A model generated the notes under the pieces. The model ran no database searches and was not told where the DNA came from. It saw only the letters and a program-made list of their open reading frames with translations. Positions 16,535 to 23,904 of a stretch of 33,982 nt of DNA are shown in pieces (the first letter of the stretch is position 1; each line of letters opens with the position of its first letter). Source of the stretch: Pelobacter sp. (GTDB lineage: Bacteria > Desulfobacterota > Desulfuromonadia > Geobacterales > Pseudopelobacteraceae). The position numbers and the translations under genes are program-made. The stretch lies in contig JAVBXN010000031.1 in the NCBI GenBank assembly GCA_030824515.1, forward strand, positions 1 through 33,982. Reading direction: 5' to 3'.

Positions 16535-17143
16535 TCAGTCACGACAGGCGACATTGTTTCGCTGCACGACCTTGATATCACCGGATGTCATGTCATAGAC
16601 CCAGCCATGAACCGCCAGGCTGCCTTTGTTCATCGCATTGCGAACGAAGGGATATTCCTGAAGATGTTCCAGCTGCAACCGTACGTTTTCCTCTACGATC
16701 AGATTCATGCGCTGCTCCGGGGGAATTGAAAAATAGAGTTCAAGGAGTTTGTCATCAACCCGCTCTTTGGCTTTATAGGCATTATTCAGCCAGATCGGAA
16801 TGTAGCGGTCTTCATCGTTTTCTTCATCAAGGGCTGCGATTCCGCCGCAACCGTAATGACCACAGACAATAATATCCGGAATCTGCAGATGATTTATCGA
16901 AAACTCAAGCACCGCGGAAAGATTCCAGTCGTTGGTGGCAACAATATTGCCTACGTTGCGGTGAACGAATATCTCGCCCGGCCTGGTCTGGGTAATCGTG
17001 TTGACCGGCACACGCGAGTCGGAACAACCGATCCAAAGCACCGTAGGACGCTGATGTTTTGCCAGCTCGGCAAAATAGTCCCGTTCCTTGTCAAAAATCT
17101 CGGTTACAAATCTGCGGTTACCATCCAGGAGTGTGCTGATCAT
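16535..17143 (-). CDS. Beta-class carbonic anhydrase
   Basis: A 202-residue zinc enzyme that interconverts carbon dioxide and bicarbonate. The active site is intact: Cys40, Asp42 and Arg44 in CSDSRVP, then His96 and Cys99 in CGHYGCGGI. Zinc is expected on Cys40, His96 and Cys99 with the Asp-Arg dyad. The end (GWVYDMTSGDI) matches the family's last strand. No signal peptide, so cytosolic. A GTG two codons upstream is an alternative start; the ATG at 17143 has a weak GGGG site. It would supply bicarbonate for carboxylations or balance pH, but nothing adjacent indicates a specific pathway. It faces the EF-hand-like gene tail to tail without a visible terminator. Confidence 0.95.
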   Translation of the reverse strand: MISTLLDGNRRFVTEIFDKERDYFAELAKHQRPTVLWIGCSDSRVPVNTITQTRPGEIFVHRNVGNIVATNDWNLSAVLEFSINHLQIPDIIVCGHYGCGGIAALDEENDEDRYIPIWLNNAYKAKERVDDKLLELYFSIPPEQRMNLIVEENVRLQLEHLQEYPFVRNAMNKGSLAVHGWVYDMTSGDIKVVQRNNVACRD

Positions 17144-17328
17144 ATCCACCGCCCCGCAACTGTTCTATATATGAGATACAAGCCACTGTACAGTAAAACA
17201 AATCGTGCTTCAATCAATTATTCCAACACCACATCAAAGACCCTGCCCCATAATTTTTCTGGACGAAATACTCACTCTCCCGTATTCTGATTTATTGCAG
17301 CATCACCAAAATATTGAGAGGCATAACA

Positions 17329-17832
17329 ATGGCACAGGCAGAAAAAGGAAACACGGTAACAATCAATTTTACCGGAACGCTGGAAGACGGAACGGTATTC
17401 GATTCAACCCTGGAAGCAATGGAATGTGACGACGAAGAGTGCTGTGAAGATGATTGCAACGACGACGAGTGCGGCTGCGGAAGCCACGATATCGGCCCGA
17501 TGACTTTTGTTCTGGGGGAATCGATCCTGTTCCCGAAGATTGACGAGGCGATTGTCGGAATGTCGCCCGGCGAGAAAAAGACAGTCAAGATAGCTGCAGC
17601 CGATGCTTTCGGCGAATATGACAAGGAGCAGATTTTCACTGTTCCACGCAGCGACCTTCCCGATGACCTGGTACCGGCTGTCGGTGACGAACTGGTGCTG
17701 GCCAATGAGGATGATGAGGAAATCGGGGTGGTTGTGCTGGAAATGACCGAAGACGAAGTGACCTTTGACGGCAACCACCCGCTGGCCGGGGAGGATGTGA
17801 CATTCGAGATCGAACTGGTAAGCATCGGGTAA
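17329..17832 (+). CDS. FKBP/SlyD-like peptidyl-prolyl isomerase with Cys/Asp-rich insert
   Basis: A 167-residue isomerase of the SlyD type. The FKBP half-domain (GNTVTINFTGTLEDGTVFDST) is followed by an unusual acidic, cysteine-rich insert at about 29-56. FKBP resumes with PMTFVLGE and the IDEAIVGMSPGEKKTVKI strand. An IF (insert-in-flap) chaperone domain (about 88-140; FTVPRSDLPDDL) and the final DGNHPLAGEDVTFEIELV complete it. The insert holds six Cys (33, 38, 39, 43, 48, 50), His53 and many Asp/Glu, so it could bind a metal. In E. coli SlyD the metal-binding His/Cys region is a C-terminal tail, which is absent here. The ATG at 17329 is chosen over one five codons upstream because GAGAGG precedes it. 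A terminator follows at 17866-17897. Confidence 0.93.
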   Translation: MAQAEKGNTVTINFTGTLEDGTVFDSTLEAMECDDEECCEDDCNDDECGCGSHDIGPMTFVLGESILFPKIDEAIVGMSPGEKKTVKIAAADAFGEYDKEQIFTVPRSDLPDDLVPAVGDELVLANEDDEEIGVVVLEMTEDEVTFDGNHPLAGEDVTFEIELVSIG

Positions 17833-17865
17833 GCTCCCGAAGCATTATACCGCAGGTGAAATTGC

Positions 17866-17897
17866 AAAGGGCGGCCCACGGGTCGCCCTTTGTTTTT
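17866..17897 (+). terminator. Intrinsic terminator after FKBP gene
   Basis: AAAGGGCG (17866-17873) pairs with CGCCCTTT (17884-17891), followed by TGTTTTT. It lies 34 bases after the FKBP stop codon. Confidence 0.85.
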
Positions 17898-17978
17898 GAT
17901 CAACTTTGGGAGTATACACGAATATTTATTTTTACAACAGTCTGGTAATAGCAGCTGCAAACAATTATAGTGTAACCA

Positions 17979-18157
17979 AGGTGGCGCCACCTGGAAACAG
18001 GACTGACGGGTGAAGGAGGTAGAGACAATCGGGTTTGTTTCTCACCAACAGTTTTTGAAACAGCAGGTAGCCGGCTTGTAACAAAGCCGAATTGGCCCTT
18101 GAAAAGGGAATCTAATAGACATGAATCACAGAGGCCCGCGAAGTTTGCGGGCCTTTC
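17979..18157 (+). ncRNA. Candidate structured small RNA of unknown family
   Basis: This stretch has no coding frame but strong secondary structure. In order: a palindromic GGTGGCGCCACC (17980-17991); a CCTG-GAAA-CAGG tetraloop hairpin (17990-18001); a long interrupted helix closed by ACTG (18002-18005) with CAGT (18049-18052), containing AGAGACAA paired with TTGTTTCT; CGGCTT/AAGCCG near 18072-18089; CCCTT-GAA-AAGGG (18097-18109); and a terminator-like hairpin AGGCCCGC/GCGGGCCT (18132-18154) followed by only TTTC. A TATAGT at 17966-17971 would place the 5' end near 17979. The RNA has several unpaired or looped GGA motifs of the kind CsrA binds. I compared it by eye with 6S, tmRNA, RNase P, cobalamin, TPP, FMN, glycine and GEMM patterns and found no match. 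Confidence 0.45.
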
Positions 18158-18194
18158 ATGTTAATCAGTACAGCATATTCATGAAACTGCCTGC

Positions 18195-18223
18195 TTGACA
18201 GATCTTGATTAAAACTGTTAAGG
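18195..18223 (+). promoter_or_regulatory. Candidate promoter for rhlE leader
   Basis: A perfect TTGACA (18195-18200) is followed after 17 bases by TTAAGG (18218-18223), a poor -10. If used, the transcript begins near 18230 and must cross the terminator at 18266-18292 to reach rhlE. Confidence 0.4.
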
Positions 18224-18265
18224 TCGAACCATCACAATTGTTGGAGCCGGATAGCACATTATCGC

Positions 18266-18292
18266 AAGCCCCGAAATTTCGGGGCTTTTTTT
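18266..18292 (+). terminator. Intrinsic terminator in the rhlE leader (possible attenuator)
   Basis: A perfect palindrome at 18266-18287 (AAGCCCCGAA arm) runs directly into seven T residues ending at 18292. It lies only 30 bases before the rhlE ATG, leaving no room for another complete promoter. Transcription of rhlE therefore seems to depend on readthrough, or this ends a short leader RNA. Confidence 0.85.
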
Positions 18293-18321
18293 CATGGTAC
18301 AACACAGAAAGAAGGAGTTAC

Positions 18322-19665
18322 ATGGAGTTTCAAGCATTCAATTTTCACCCGGCAATCGCTGCCGGTATCAAGCAGGCCGGATATGTCACGCCGACCCCGA
18401 TTCAGAGGGACGCCATACCCGCAGTTCTTCAGGGTCGCGATGTCATGGGACTAGCCCAGACCGGCACAGGCAAGACCGCCGCTTTTGCCCTGCCCATTCT
18501 GCAGCGCCTGAGCGATGGCCACAAAGGCCGGGTCAGGGCACTGGTGGTCGCGCCTACCCGGGAACTTGCCGAGCAGATTCACGAATCATTCGGGGCACTC
18601 GGACGCCAGACCGGCCTCAAGAGTGTAACCGTTTACGGCGGCGTCAATGTCAATCCGCAGATCCAGAAACTGAAAAACGGAGTCGATGTTGTTGTAGCCT
18701 GTCCCGGGCGGTTGCTTGACCACATCTCCCAAGGCACCATCGACCTGTCGCATCTCGAAGTGCTGGTGTTGGACGAAGCGGACCAGATGTTCGACATGGG
18801 ATTTCTGCCGGACATCCGCCGGATACTGAAGCATGTCCCGTCCAAACGGCAGACCCTGCTTTTCTCGGCAACCATGCCGCCCGACATAAACAAGCTGGCC
18901 AGCGAAGTACTTACTGATCCGGTCACGGTAAAGGTCGGCAACACCGCGCCGCCGGTCACGGTATCGCACGCAATCTATCCGGTAGAACAGCATCTGAAAA
19001 CGGCGCTGCTCCTGGAACTGCTGCAGCACACGGACACGGAATCGGTTCTGATCTTCACGCGCACCAAGCATCGTGCCAAACGCCTGGGGGAACAGTTGGA
19101 GAAAACCGGCTACAAGGCGGCCTCACTGCAGGGCAACCTGTCACAGAACCGCCGCCAGGCCGCACTGGACGGTTTCCGCGACGGAACGTACCAGATTCTG
19201 GTGGCAACCGATATTGCTGCCCGCGGTATCGATGTGTCACAGATTTCGCACGTGATAAATTACGATATCCCCGATACTCCCGAGGCGTATGTTCACCGCA
19301 TCGGCCGTACCGGACGCGCTGCAAAGAGCGGTGACGCATTCACGATGGTATCCCGAGAGGATGAGGTCATGGTCCGCACTATCGAGAAGAAACTGGGTGC
19401 GCCACTGGAGCGACGAACCGTGAAAGAGTTTGATTACACTGTGCCGTCCCCGAAAAAAGACATCGAGTTCGCACGTCCTCCCCGTGAGCCGCGGCCACCC
19501 CGCAAAGCAACCGATGCGAAGAAAGGCACCGGCGCATCAATCAATCCCTTCAAATCCGAACATCCGGGCAGCAAACCGTCAGGAAGGCCTCAACAAGCGA
19601 GACCGGGCACAGCATCCGGCAACGCCACCAAGCCAGTATTCAACAGTTCCCGCCGGGGAAAATAG
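18322..19665 (+). CDS. rhlE: DEAD-box ATP-dependent RNA helicase, RhlE type
   Basis: A 447-residue RNA-unwinding ATPase. The conserved motifs are in order: Q motif (FNFHPAIAAGI...TPTPIQ), Walker A AQTGTGKT, PTRELAEQ, GG, DEAD (VLDEADQMFDMGF), SAT, then in the second RecA-like domain VLIFTRTKHRA, ATDIAARGIDV and HRIGRTGR. A basic, Pro/Gly-rich tail (from about 380) ends in SSRRGK, typical of RhlE and useful for non-specific RNA binding. GAAGGAG precedes the ATG at 18322; the frame stays open 39 codons upstream through the terminator hairpin, but that part is leader. Likely roles are ribosome assembly and mRNA turnover, often cold-induced. Regulation probably involves the terminator in the leader. 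Confidence 0.94.
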   Translation: MEFQAFNFHPAIAAGIKQAGYVTPTPIQRDAIPAVLQGRDVMGLAQTGTGKTAAFALPILQRLSDGHKGRVRALVVAPTRELAEQIHESFGALGRQTGLKSVTVYGGVNVNPQIQKLKNGVDVVVACPGRLLDHISQGTIDLSHLEVLVLDEADQMFDMGFLPDIRRILKHVPSKRQTLLFSATMPPDINKLASEVLTDPVTVKVGNTAPPVTVSHAIYPVEQHLKTALLLELLQHTDTESVLIFTRTKHRAKRLGEQLEKTGYKAASLQGNLSQNRRQAALDGFRDGTYQILVATDIAARGIDVSQISHVINYDIPDTPEAYVHRIGRTGRAAKSGDAFTMVSREDEVMVRTIEKKLGAPLERRTVKEFDYTVPSPKKDIEFARPPREPRPPRKATDAKKGTGASINPFKSEHPGSKPSGRPQQARPGTASGNATKPVFNSSRRGK

Positions 19666-19682
19666 TTGTGATGCAGAACGAA

Positions 19683-19708
19683 ACAAGGCGGCCGATTGGC
19701 CGCCTTGT
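19683..19708. terminator. Strong hairpin between convergent rhlE and folD
   Basis: ACAAGGCGGCC (19683-19693) and GGCCGCCTTGT (19698-19708) form an 11-base perfect stem with a four-base loop. There is no clean T run, so termination may be partial or rho-assisted. Confidence 0.6.
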
Positions 19709-19737
19709 GGCTTTAAACTGAACCTAAACTCTCATGT

Positions 19738-20610
19738 TCAAGCCAGGTTGAAGTTATTCTGGTACGCCATCAGCGTATTGATCATCAAGGCGGCAACCGT
19801 CATCCGTCCGACCCCTCCCGGCACCGGTGTTATCCAGGAGCATTTCCTGCTAACCGCTTCAAAATCCACATCACCCACGATCTTGCCGTTTTCCAGCCGG
19901 TTGATGCCGACATCGATCATCACGACGCCATCCTTGACCATATCCTCGGTCACAAATCCGGGTATACCGACCGCCACAACGATGATGTCCGCCCGCCTGG
20001 TTTCATCCAGCAGCAATTGCCGCGGCGTTTCTATATGAGCCAGTGTTACTGTAGCATTGCCGATCTCGAAATCGTTGGAAAGCATGATCGAGATCGGCTT
20101 GCCGACGATGTTTGATCTGCCGATGACGACGCAATGCTTGGCCTTGACCGGAATTTCATAAAACTGCAGCAACTTGCAGATTCCATAGGCGGTGGCCGGT
20201 CTGAAGGCCTTCTGCCCCAACGTCATGCGCCCGAAGTTCGTTGGGTGGAATCCGTCAATATCCTTGTCCGGAGAGATCGCGTTGATCACATGCTGCGGGT
20301 TGATGTGCTTCGGAAGCGGCAACTGCACAATCACCCCGTCCGTAGCCGGATCCGCATTTATCATGGCTATTCTGGCCAAAAGCTCCTGCTCGGTGACAGT
20401 CTCCGGAAAACGAAGCAGTTCGCTCTCGAATCCGGCACTGCTGCACGATTTGATTTTTGATTTAACATATGATTCGCTGGGAGCGTGCTCTCCAACAAGA
20501 ATAACGGTCATGTGCGGTTTTCTCAAACCGGAGTTGACATAACCTGCCACCTTGCTTGAAATATCAGCTACAAGGCTTTCTGCACATACTTTTCCATCCA
20601 ATAGCTTCAT
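19738..20610 (-). CDS. folD: Methylenetetrahydrofolate dehydrogenase/cyclohydrolase FolD
   Basis: A 290-residue bifunctional enzyme of one-carbon metabolism, converting 5,10-methylene-THF to 10-formyl-THF via methenyl-THF with NADP. It shows the Tyr48-x3-Lys52 catalytic pair (YVKSK), [19 protein letters not shown], and the cofactor-binding [11 protein letters not shown]. Two normally invariant stretches differ from the common proteobacterial type: PCTP is PATA in FRPATAYG, and PGGVGPMT reads PGGVGRMT. Together with [13 protein letters not shown] this resembles the FolD type I associate with Bacteroidetes/Chlorobi, so an unusual lineage or transfer is possible. It follows ppiC by 17 bases on the same strand and is probably co-transcribed. 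Confidence 0.95.
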   Translation of the reverse strand: MKLLDGKVCAESLVADISSKVAGYVNSGLRKPHMTVILVGEHAPSESYVKSKIKSCSSAGFESELLRFPETVTEQELLARIAMINADPATDGVIVQLPLPKHINPQHVINAISPDKDIDGFHPTNFGRMTLGQKAFRPATAYGICKLLQFYEIPVKAKHCVVIGRSNIVGKPISIMLSNDFEIGNATVTLAHIETPRQLLLDETRRADIIVVAVGIPGFVTEDMVKDGVVMIDVGINRLENGKIVGDVDFEAVSRKCSWITPVPGGVGRMTVAALMINTLMAYQNNFNLA

Positions 20611-20627
20611 GTCTAGTATTCCCTGTA

Positions 20628-20909
20628 CTACTCGCTACGTTTGGTGATTTCTATCAGATGATACCCGAATTGTGTCTGAATCGGGCCAATGACCTTGCCG
20701 ATTTCTCCGGTGAATACGGCCTGATCGAATTCTTTCACCATCTGCCCGGGACCGAATTCGCCCAAGCTTCCTCCATCCCTGCCGGAAGGACAGAGAGAGT
20801 TGTTTTTTGCACAGACGGCAAAATCCTCGCCGGCTTCGATCTTTGACTTGAGCGCCTCACAGGCTTCTTTGTTATTAACCAATATGTGGCGGGCACTTGC
20901 TCTGACCAT
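20628..20909 (-). CDS. ppiC: Small parvulin-type peptidyl-prolyl isomerase
   Basis: A 93-residue single-domain parvulin. Family hallmarks are ASARHILV at the start, [28 protein letters not shown] in the middle, and the closing [14 protein letters not shown] with the conserved His. No signal sequence is present, so this is a cytosolic PpiC-type enzyme, unlike SurA or PrsA. AAGGAG lies 9 bases before the ATG. It is the first gene of a two-gene unit with folD. Two cysteines (CAKNNSLC) sit at usual positions for this group. It would accelerate cis-trans isomerisation of prolyl bonds in folding proteins. Confidence 0.95.
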   Translation of the reverse strand: MVRASARHILVNNKEACEALKSKIEAGEDFAVCAKNNSLCPSGRDGGSLGEFGPGQMVKEFDQAVFTGEIGKVIGPIQTQFGYHLIEITKRSE

Positions 20910-21013
20910 GTTAATATCTCCTTGATTATGTTGTATTCAGATCCTGCATGCTGTTTTCAGGCTCGTTTTGACACTATTATCAACAATAGTCAATACGTTC
21001 CGTACCCGGAGCG

Positions 21014-21385
21014 TCACCGGCGATAATTTGCGTCACAATAGTCACCGGTAGGCATCAATGTCCCATGCGGATCACGGACGTACATCCAGGCGGAATACTC
21101 CTGGGTATCAACAATCACCACCACTTCCCGGCGTGTATAATAATGGGGATGCCCCTCCATCTTATCCAGTTTTTCCAGCGTCTCGCCATCCACTGCATAC
21201 AGCTCTCCCACGATCGGATAGCGGGCCTCACTGCTTATAACGTATGGATAGCCACCCGCTATATACATCGAGTAGCTGTCTTTCGTAGCACCGACTCCAA
21301 AATAACGGGCATCCTTCAGCATTTGATGATTTCCGTGGGAATGACGAAGCGTGCCATAAACAAAGATCAGATGTTGACTTTCCAT
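21014..21385 (-). CDS. Gamma-glutamylcyclotransferase-like (AIG2/YtfP) protein
   Basis: A 123-residue protein with the GGCT-like fold. It has the N-terminal substrate-binding signature FVYGTLR, the predicted catalytic Glu in PIVGELYAV, and LEKLDKMEGHPHYYTRREV, which are shared by YtfP/AIG2-like proteins. These release 5-oxoproline from gamma-glutamyl amines or peptides, but many bacterial members have no assigned substrate. The ATG at 21385 is chosen because the signature then lies close to the N-terminus as in relatives; a GTG 16 codons upstream is possible. GAGG is 12 bases before the ATG, rather far. Downstream on the same strand is ppiC after about 100 bases. Confidence 0.88.
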   Translation of the reverse strand: MESQHLIFVYGTLRHSHGNHQMLKDARYFGVGATKDSYSMYIAGGYPYVISSEARYPIVGELYAVDGETLEKLDKMEGHPHYYTRREVVVIVDTQEYSAWMYVRDPHGTLMPTGDYCDANYRR

Positions 21386-21783
21386 ATAATCTATTGACCT
21401 CGCTTGACGGTAGTTGAAGTGGTTAAAGTTCACAAGATACTATTGTTACACGTATTTACCAACAATACCAGTAGTATATGACAACCATGCCCGACAACAT
21501 ATTGTCACGTGGCAACTCATGTATGATAGCAAACAAATTCGAGGATTTGTTCTCGTCGGCGTGGTATGCATGCCGCTTGCAAAATAAATTGCACGGGGAA
21601 ACTAACTGCGTTGAAATAGTGTTGTTTTTGGTATAGCATTTCGCCGGTTATTTGTATTTAAGAGTTTTAACAGCGACCTCATACCGCAAGAACTTCAACT
21701 TGGAGTTTTTGAAACATATCAACACCAAGGCAATAACAGGCGGAGTCATGGAAACATATTCCATGATATTGAAAGGAAAAAAA
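21386..21783. other. Divergent intergenic region with several inverted repeats
   Basis: About 400 AT-rich bases with no convincing gene. It contains three perfect inverted repeats: TATTGTT/AACAATA (21441-21467, 13-base centre), GACAA/TTGTC (21493-21506), and CATGGAA/TTCCATG (21747-21765). A weak promoter candidate, TTGAAA (21611-21616) and TATAGC (21632-21637), has a short 15-base spacer. A regulator-binding function for the first two repeats is possible but unsupported. Confidence 0.5.
21747..21765 (+). repeat. Inverted repeat overlapping alternative start of the DUF815 gene
   Basis: CATGGAA (21747-21753) and TTCCATG (21759-21765) are perfect 7-base arms around ACATA. The left arm contains an in-frame ATG (21748) with GGCGGAG just before it, so in mRNA the hairpin would hide this start and favour the ATG at 21784. 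Confidence 0.4.
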
Positions 21784-22677
21784 ATGGATCATGAACTTAC
21801 CCTGCAACTGAAACAGGTACTTTCGTCACTGCAGCTACTTCTCCCCAAACCGGCTGACGCAATTGACTGGGAGGCGTGCCACGCTGCCAACTGGCGCAAA
21901 TATTCATTTGCCGGGTATCTGGAAGCGGTTGAGGCTATTGAAAATGTCAGCCTCGACGACCTGCTCGGCATCGAAGACCAGAAACGGACTGTCGAAGAAA
22001 ACACCCGCCAGTTTCTGGCCGGTTATCCCGCCAACAATATCCTGTTGTGGGGTACGAGGGGCACCGGTAAATCATCCCTGATCAGGGCAATTTTGAACCG
22101 CTACGCATCGGAAGGGCTCAGGATCGTACAGGTTGAAAAAAGTGACCTCGTTCATCTGCCCGATATCATGGACGCCATCAAACGCCTCCCTTACCGTTTC
22201 ATAATTTTTTCCGATGACGTTTCATTCGAACCGGGCGAATCCAGCTACAAAATGCTGAAAAGCGCGCTGGACGGAGCGGTGTACGCCCTACCCGACAATG
22301 TGCTGATCTATGTCACATCCAACCGTCGCCACCTGCTACCCGAGTACGAGAGCGACAATCGCGGCGCGATGTTGGTAAACAACGAGCTTCATCACGGCGA
22401 AGGGGTCGAGGAGAAAATATCCCTTTCTGGACGTTTCGGCCTATGGGTGGGTTTCCACCCCTTCAGCCTGGAGCAGTATCTGAAAGTCACCAGGCAGTGG
22501 GCTGAAAAACTCTCCGCAAAACAGCAGGCAGAACTCCCCTGGACCGATGATGCAAGGGAGCAGGCGATCCAGTGGTCATACATCAAGGGTGACGCCAGCG
22601 GCAGGATCGCATACCAGTTCGCCTGCCGATGGGTTGGCAAACAGATGCTTCGCATGAAAAAATCAGTTGAAAAGTAA
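21784..22677 (+). CDS. DUF815-family AAA+ ATPase
   Basis: A 297-residue predicted ATPase. A helical N-terminus (LQLKQVLSSLQLLLPKP) leads into the AAA core: GIEDQKRTVEENTRQFL, Walker A WGTRGTGKSSLI (about 88-99), FIIFSDDVSFE as Walker B, then a sensor-I-like VLIYVTSNRRHLLPE. The later RFGLWVGFHPFSLEQYL and QAIQWSYIKGDASGR are family features. Conserved in many Gram-negatives, its role is unknown; relatives were only named as predicted ATPases. AAAGGA precedes the ATG at 21784; an upstream in-frame ATG at 21748 is the alternative. It is followed by a P-loop/DRTGG gene, but a separate promoter and operator-like site between them argue against a simple operon. Confidence 0.88.
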   Translation: MDHELTLQLKQVLSSLQLLLPKPADAIDWEACHAANWRKYSFAGYLEAVEAIENVSLDDLLGIEDQKRTVEENTRQFLAGYPANNILLWGTRGTGKSSLIRAILNRYASEGLRIVQVEKSDLVHLPDIMDAIKRLPYRFIIFSDDVSFEPGESSYKMLKSALDGAVYALPDNVLIYVTSNRRHLLPEYESDNRGAMLVNNELHHGEGVEEKISLSGRFGLWVGFHPFSLEQYLKVTRQWAEKLSAKQQAELPWTDDAREQAIQWSYIKGDASGRIAYQFACRWVGKQMLRMKKSVEK

Positions 22678-22698
22678 TTTTTACCACAACCGTAGCGA

Positions 22699-22722
22699 CG
22701 TATACTGTCAACAATGTATACG
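22699..22722. promoter_or_regulatory. Operator-like palindrome upstream of the DRTGG gene
   Basis: CGTATAC (22699-22705) and GTATACG (22716-22722) are perfect 7-base inverted arms with a 10-base centre, ending 3 bases before the -35 element at 22726. The geometry, two helical turns between half-sites, suits a dimeric repressor or activator. The regulator is not identified. Confidence 0.55.
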
Positions 22723-22725
22723 GAC

Positions 22726-22754
22726 TTGGCGCGGACCGAAGAGCTGTTTATACT
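22726..22754 (+). promoter_or_regulatory. Sigma-70 promoter of the DRTGG gene
   Basis: TTGGCG (22726-22731), a 17-base spacer and TATACT (22749-22754). The expected start is near 22761, which excludes the upstream in-frame start codons and supports the ATG at 22798. Confidence 0.55.
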
Positions 22755-22797
22755 TAATGAAGTCAAGAATGCCACCTGCCATCCGGGGGACAGCTTC

Positions 22798-23889
22798 ATG
22801 TGTAAAAAACTCTTTATCGCCGCGACCGGTCAACACTGCGGAAAGACCACCATCAACCTGTCTCTGATGCATCTGGCGCTTCAGCGCTACGACAGGGTCT
22901 GCTACATGAAGCCGCTGGGGCCCAAGTGCCAGGAATTTAACGGCGTGATCGCCGACAAGGACGCGGTGCTTATGGCACGGGTCTTCGGCCAGGAGGATCG
23001 CATCGCACTGATGTCGCCGCTGGTGCTGGGCAAGGGAGCCACCCGCCGGTTTCTGGATGGCGAACTGTACCGTGAATGGGCCGCGGAAAAGATCCTATCT
23101 GCGTGCCGCGAGCTGGAAGCGCAGTGCGACCTTCTGCTGATCGAGGGAGCCGGACATGGTGGCGTCGGATCGGTGGTCGGTCTTAACAATGCCGAAATGG
23201 CAAAGATGCTGGATGCTCCGGTAGTGATGGTAGCGGGGGGTGGAATCGGAAATGTTGTGGATTCGGTCCGCCTGAATCTGGCACTTTACGACCAGGAAGG
23301 TGTGTCCGTCCGCATGCTGCTGGTCAACAAACTGATTGCCGAAAAGAGGCAATCATCCCTGGCCTATCTGGAAAAGTATTTTGGCCCCAAGGGAATCAAG
23401 GTATGCGGCGCCTTCGACTACTCGCCGGTGCTGGCCAACCCCACCCTGCAAAACCTATCCAAGTTGCTGGATCATCCGCTTCAAGGCGATCTGAGCAAAC
23501 GGCAGCGCATCATTCATAACATACATTTGGGCGCGGCCTCGTCCCAGAAGGTTATTGATCACCTGCAAGATTCGACCCTGCTGATCACCACCAGTTCGCG
23601 TGATGAGCTGCTGGTCACGCTCTCCTCACTCTACAACATTCCGGCTTACCATCGCCAGATTGCCGGAATCGTCATTCCGGGACACACCCCGGTTTCCGCC
23701 ATAACCCAGCGAATCATAGACGACAGCGGCATTCCCTATATCCGCATCGAGCAGACCACCGCCGAAGTTTTTACCGCGCTGACGGCTCATGTATCCAAAA
23801 TTAGCGCCGAAGACACCGAAAAGATCTCACTTGTGACCAGTCAGGCCGAACAGGTGATAGACTTCAACGCCATTGAACATATTCTGTAA
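22798..23889 (+). CDS. P-loop (BioD/CobQ-like) and DRTGG-domain protein
   Basis: A 363-residue protein that resembles the N-terminal, non-catalytic part of long phosphotransacetylases. An N-terminal dethiobiotin-synthetase-like P-loop domain (1-210) carries AATGQHCGKTT, IEGAGHGGVGSVVGL and VMVAGGGIGNVVDSV. A DRTGG-type domain (about 215-330) includes LLITTSSRDELL and AGIVIPGHTPVSA. The acetyl/butyryl transferase domain is absent, so it is likely a sensor or regulator of acyl-phosphate or nucleotide level; that role is inference. The ATG at 22798 has GGGGGA 8 bases before it and lies after the predicted transcription start. Longer in-frame starts would precede the promoter's -10. It faces slyX tail to tail. 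Confidence 0.87.
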   Translation: MCKKLFIAATGQHCGKTTINLSLMHLALQRYDRVCYMKPLGPKCQEFNGVIADKDAVLMARVFGQEDRIALMSPLVLGKGATRRFLDGELYREWAAEKILSACRELEAQCDLLLIEGAGHGGVGSVVGLNNAEMAKMLDAPVVMVAGGGIGNVVDSVRLNLALYDQEGVSVRMLLVNKLIAEKRQSSLAYLEKYFGPKGIKVCGAFDYSPVLANPTLQNLSKLLDHPLQGDLSKRQRIIHNIHLGAASSQKVIDHLQDSTLLITTSSRDELLVTLSSLYNIPAYHRQIAGIVIPGHTPVSAITQRIIDDSGIPYIRIEQTTAEVFTALTAHVSKISAEDTEKISLVTSQAEQVIDFNAIEHIL

Positions 23890-23904
23890 CAGCGCCGTTT
23901 GGAC

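Noticed and set aside
15673..16581. Antisense frame of 302 codons at the end of the EF-hand-like gene
   Set aside because: No family features and it overlaps the carbonic anhydrase end; the sense strand has a continuous, better-supported protein.
17185..17194. ACTGTACAGT palindrome as a LexA box upstream of the carbonic anhydrase gene
   Set aside because: It is only a 10-base palindrome without the CTGT-N8-ACAG spacing, and deltaproteobacterial LexA uses a different motif.
17979..18157. Riboswitch (cobalamin, GEMM or TPP) reading of the non-coding RNA
   Set aside because: The conserved core strings of these classes are not present, and it ends in its own terminator-like hairpin about 165 bases before rhlE.
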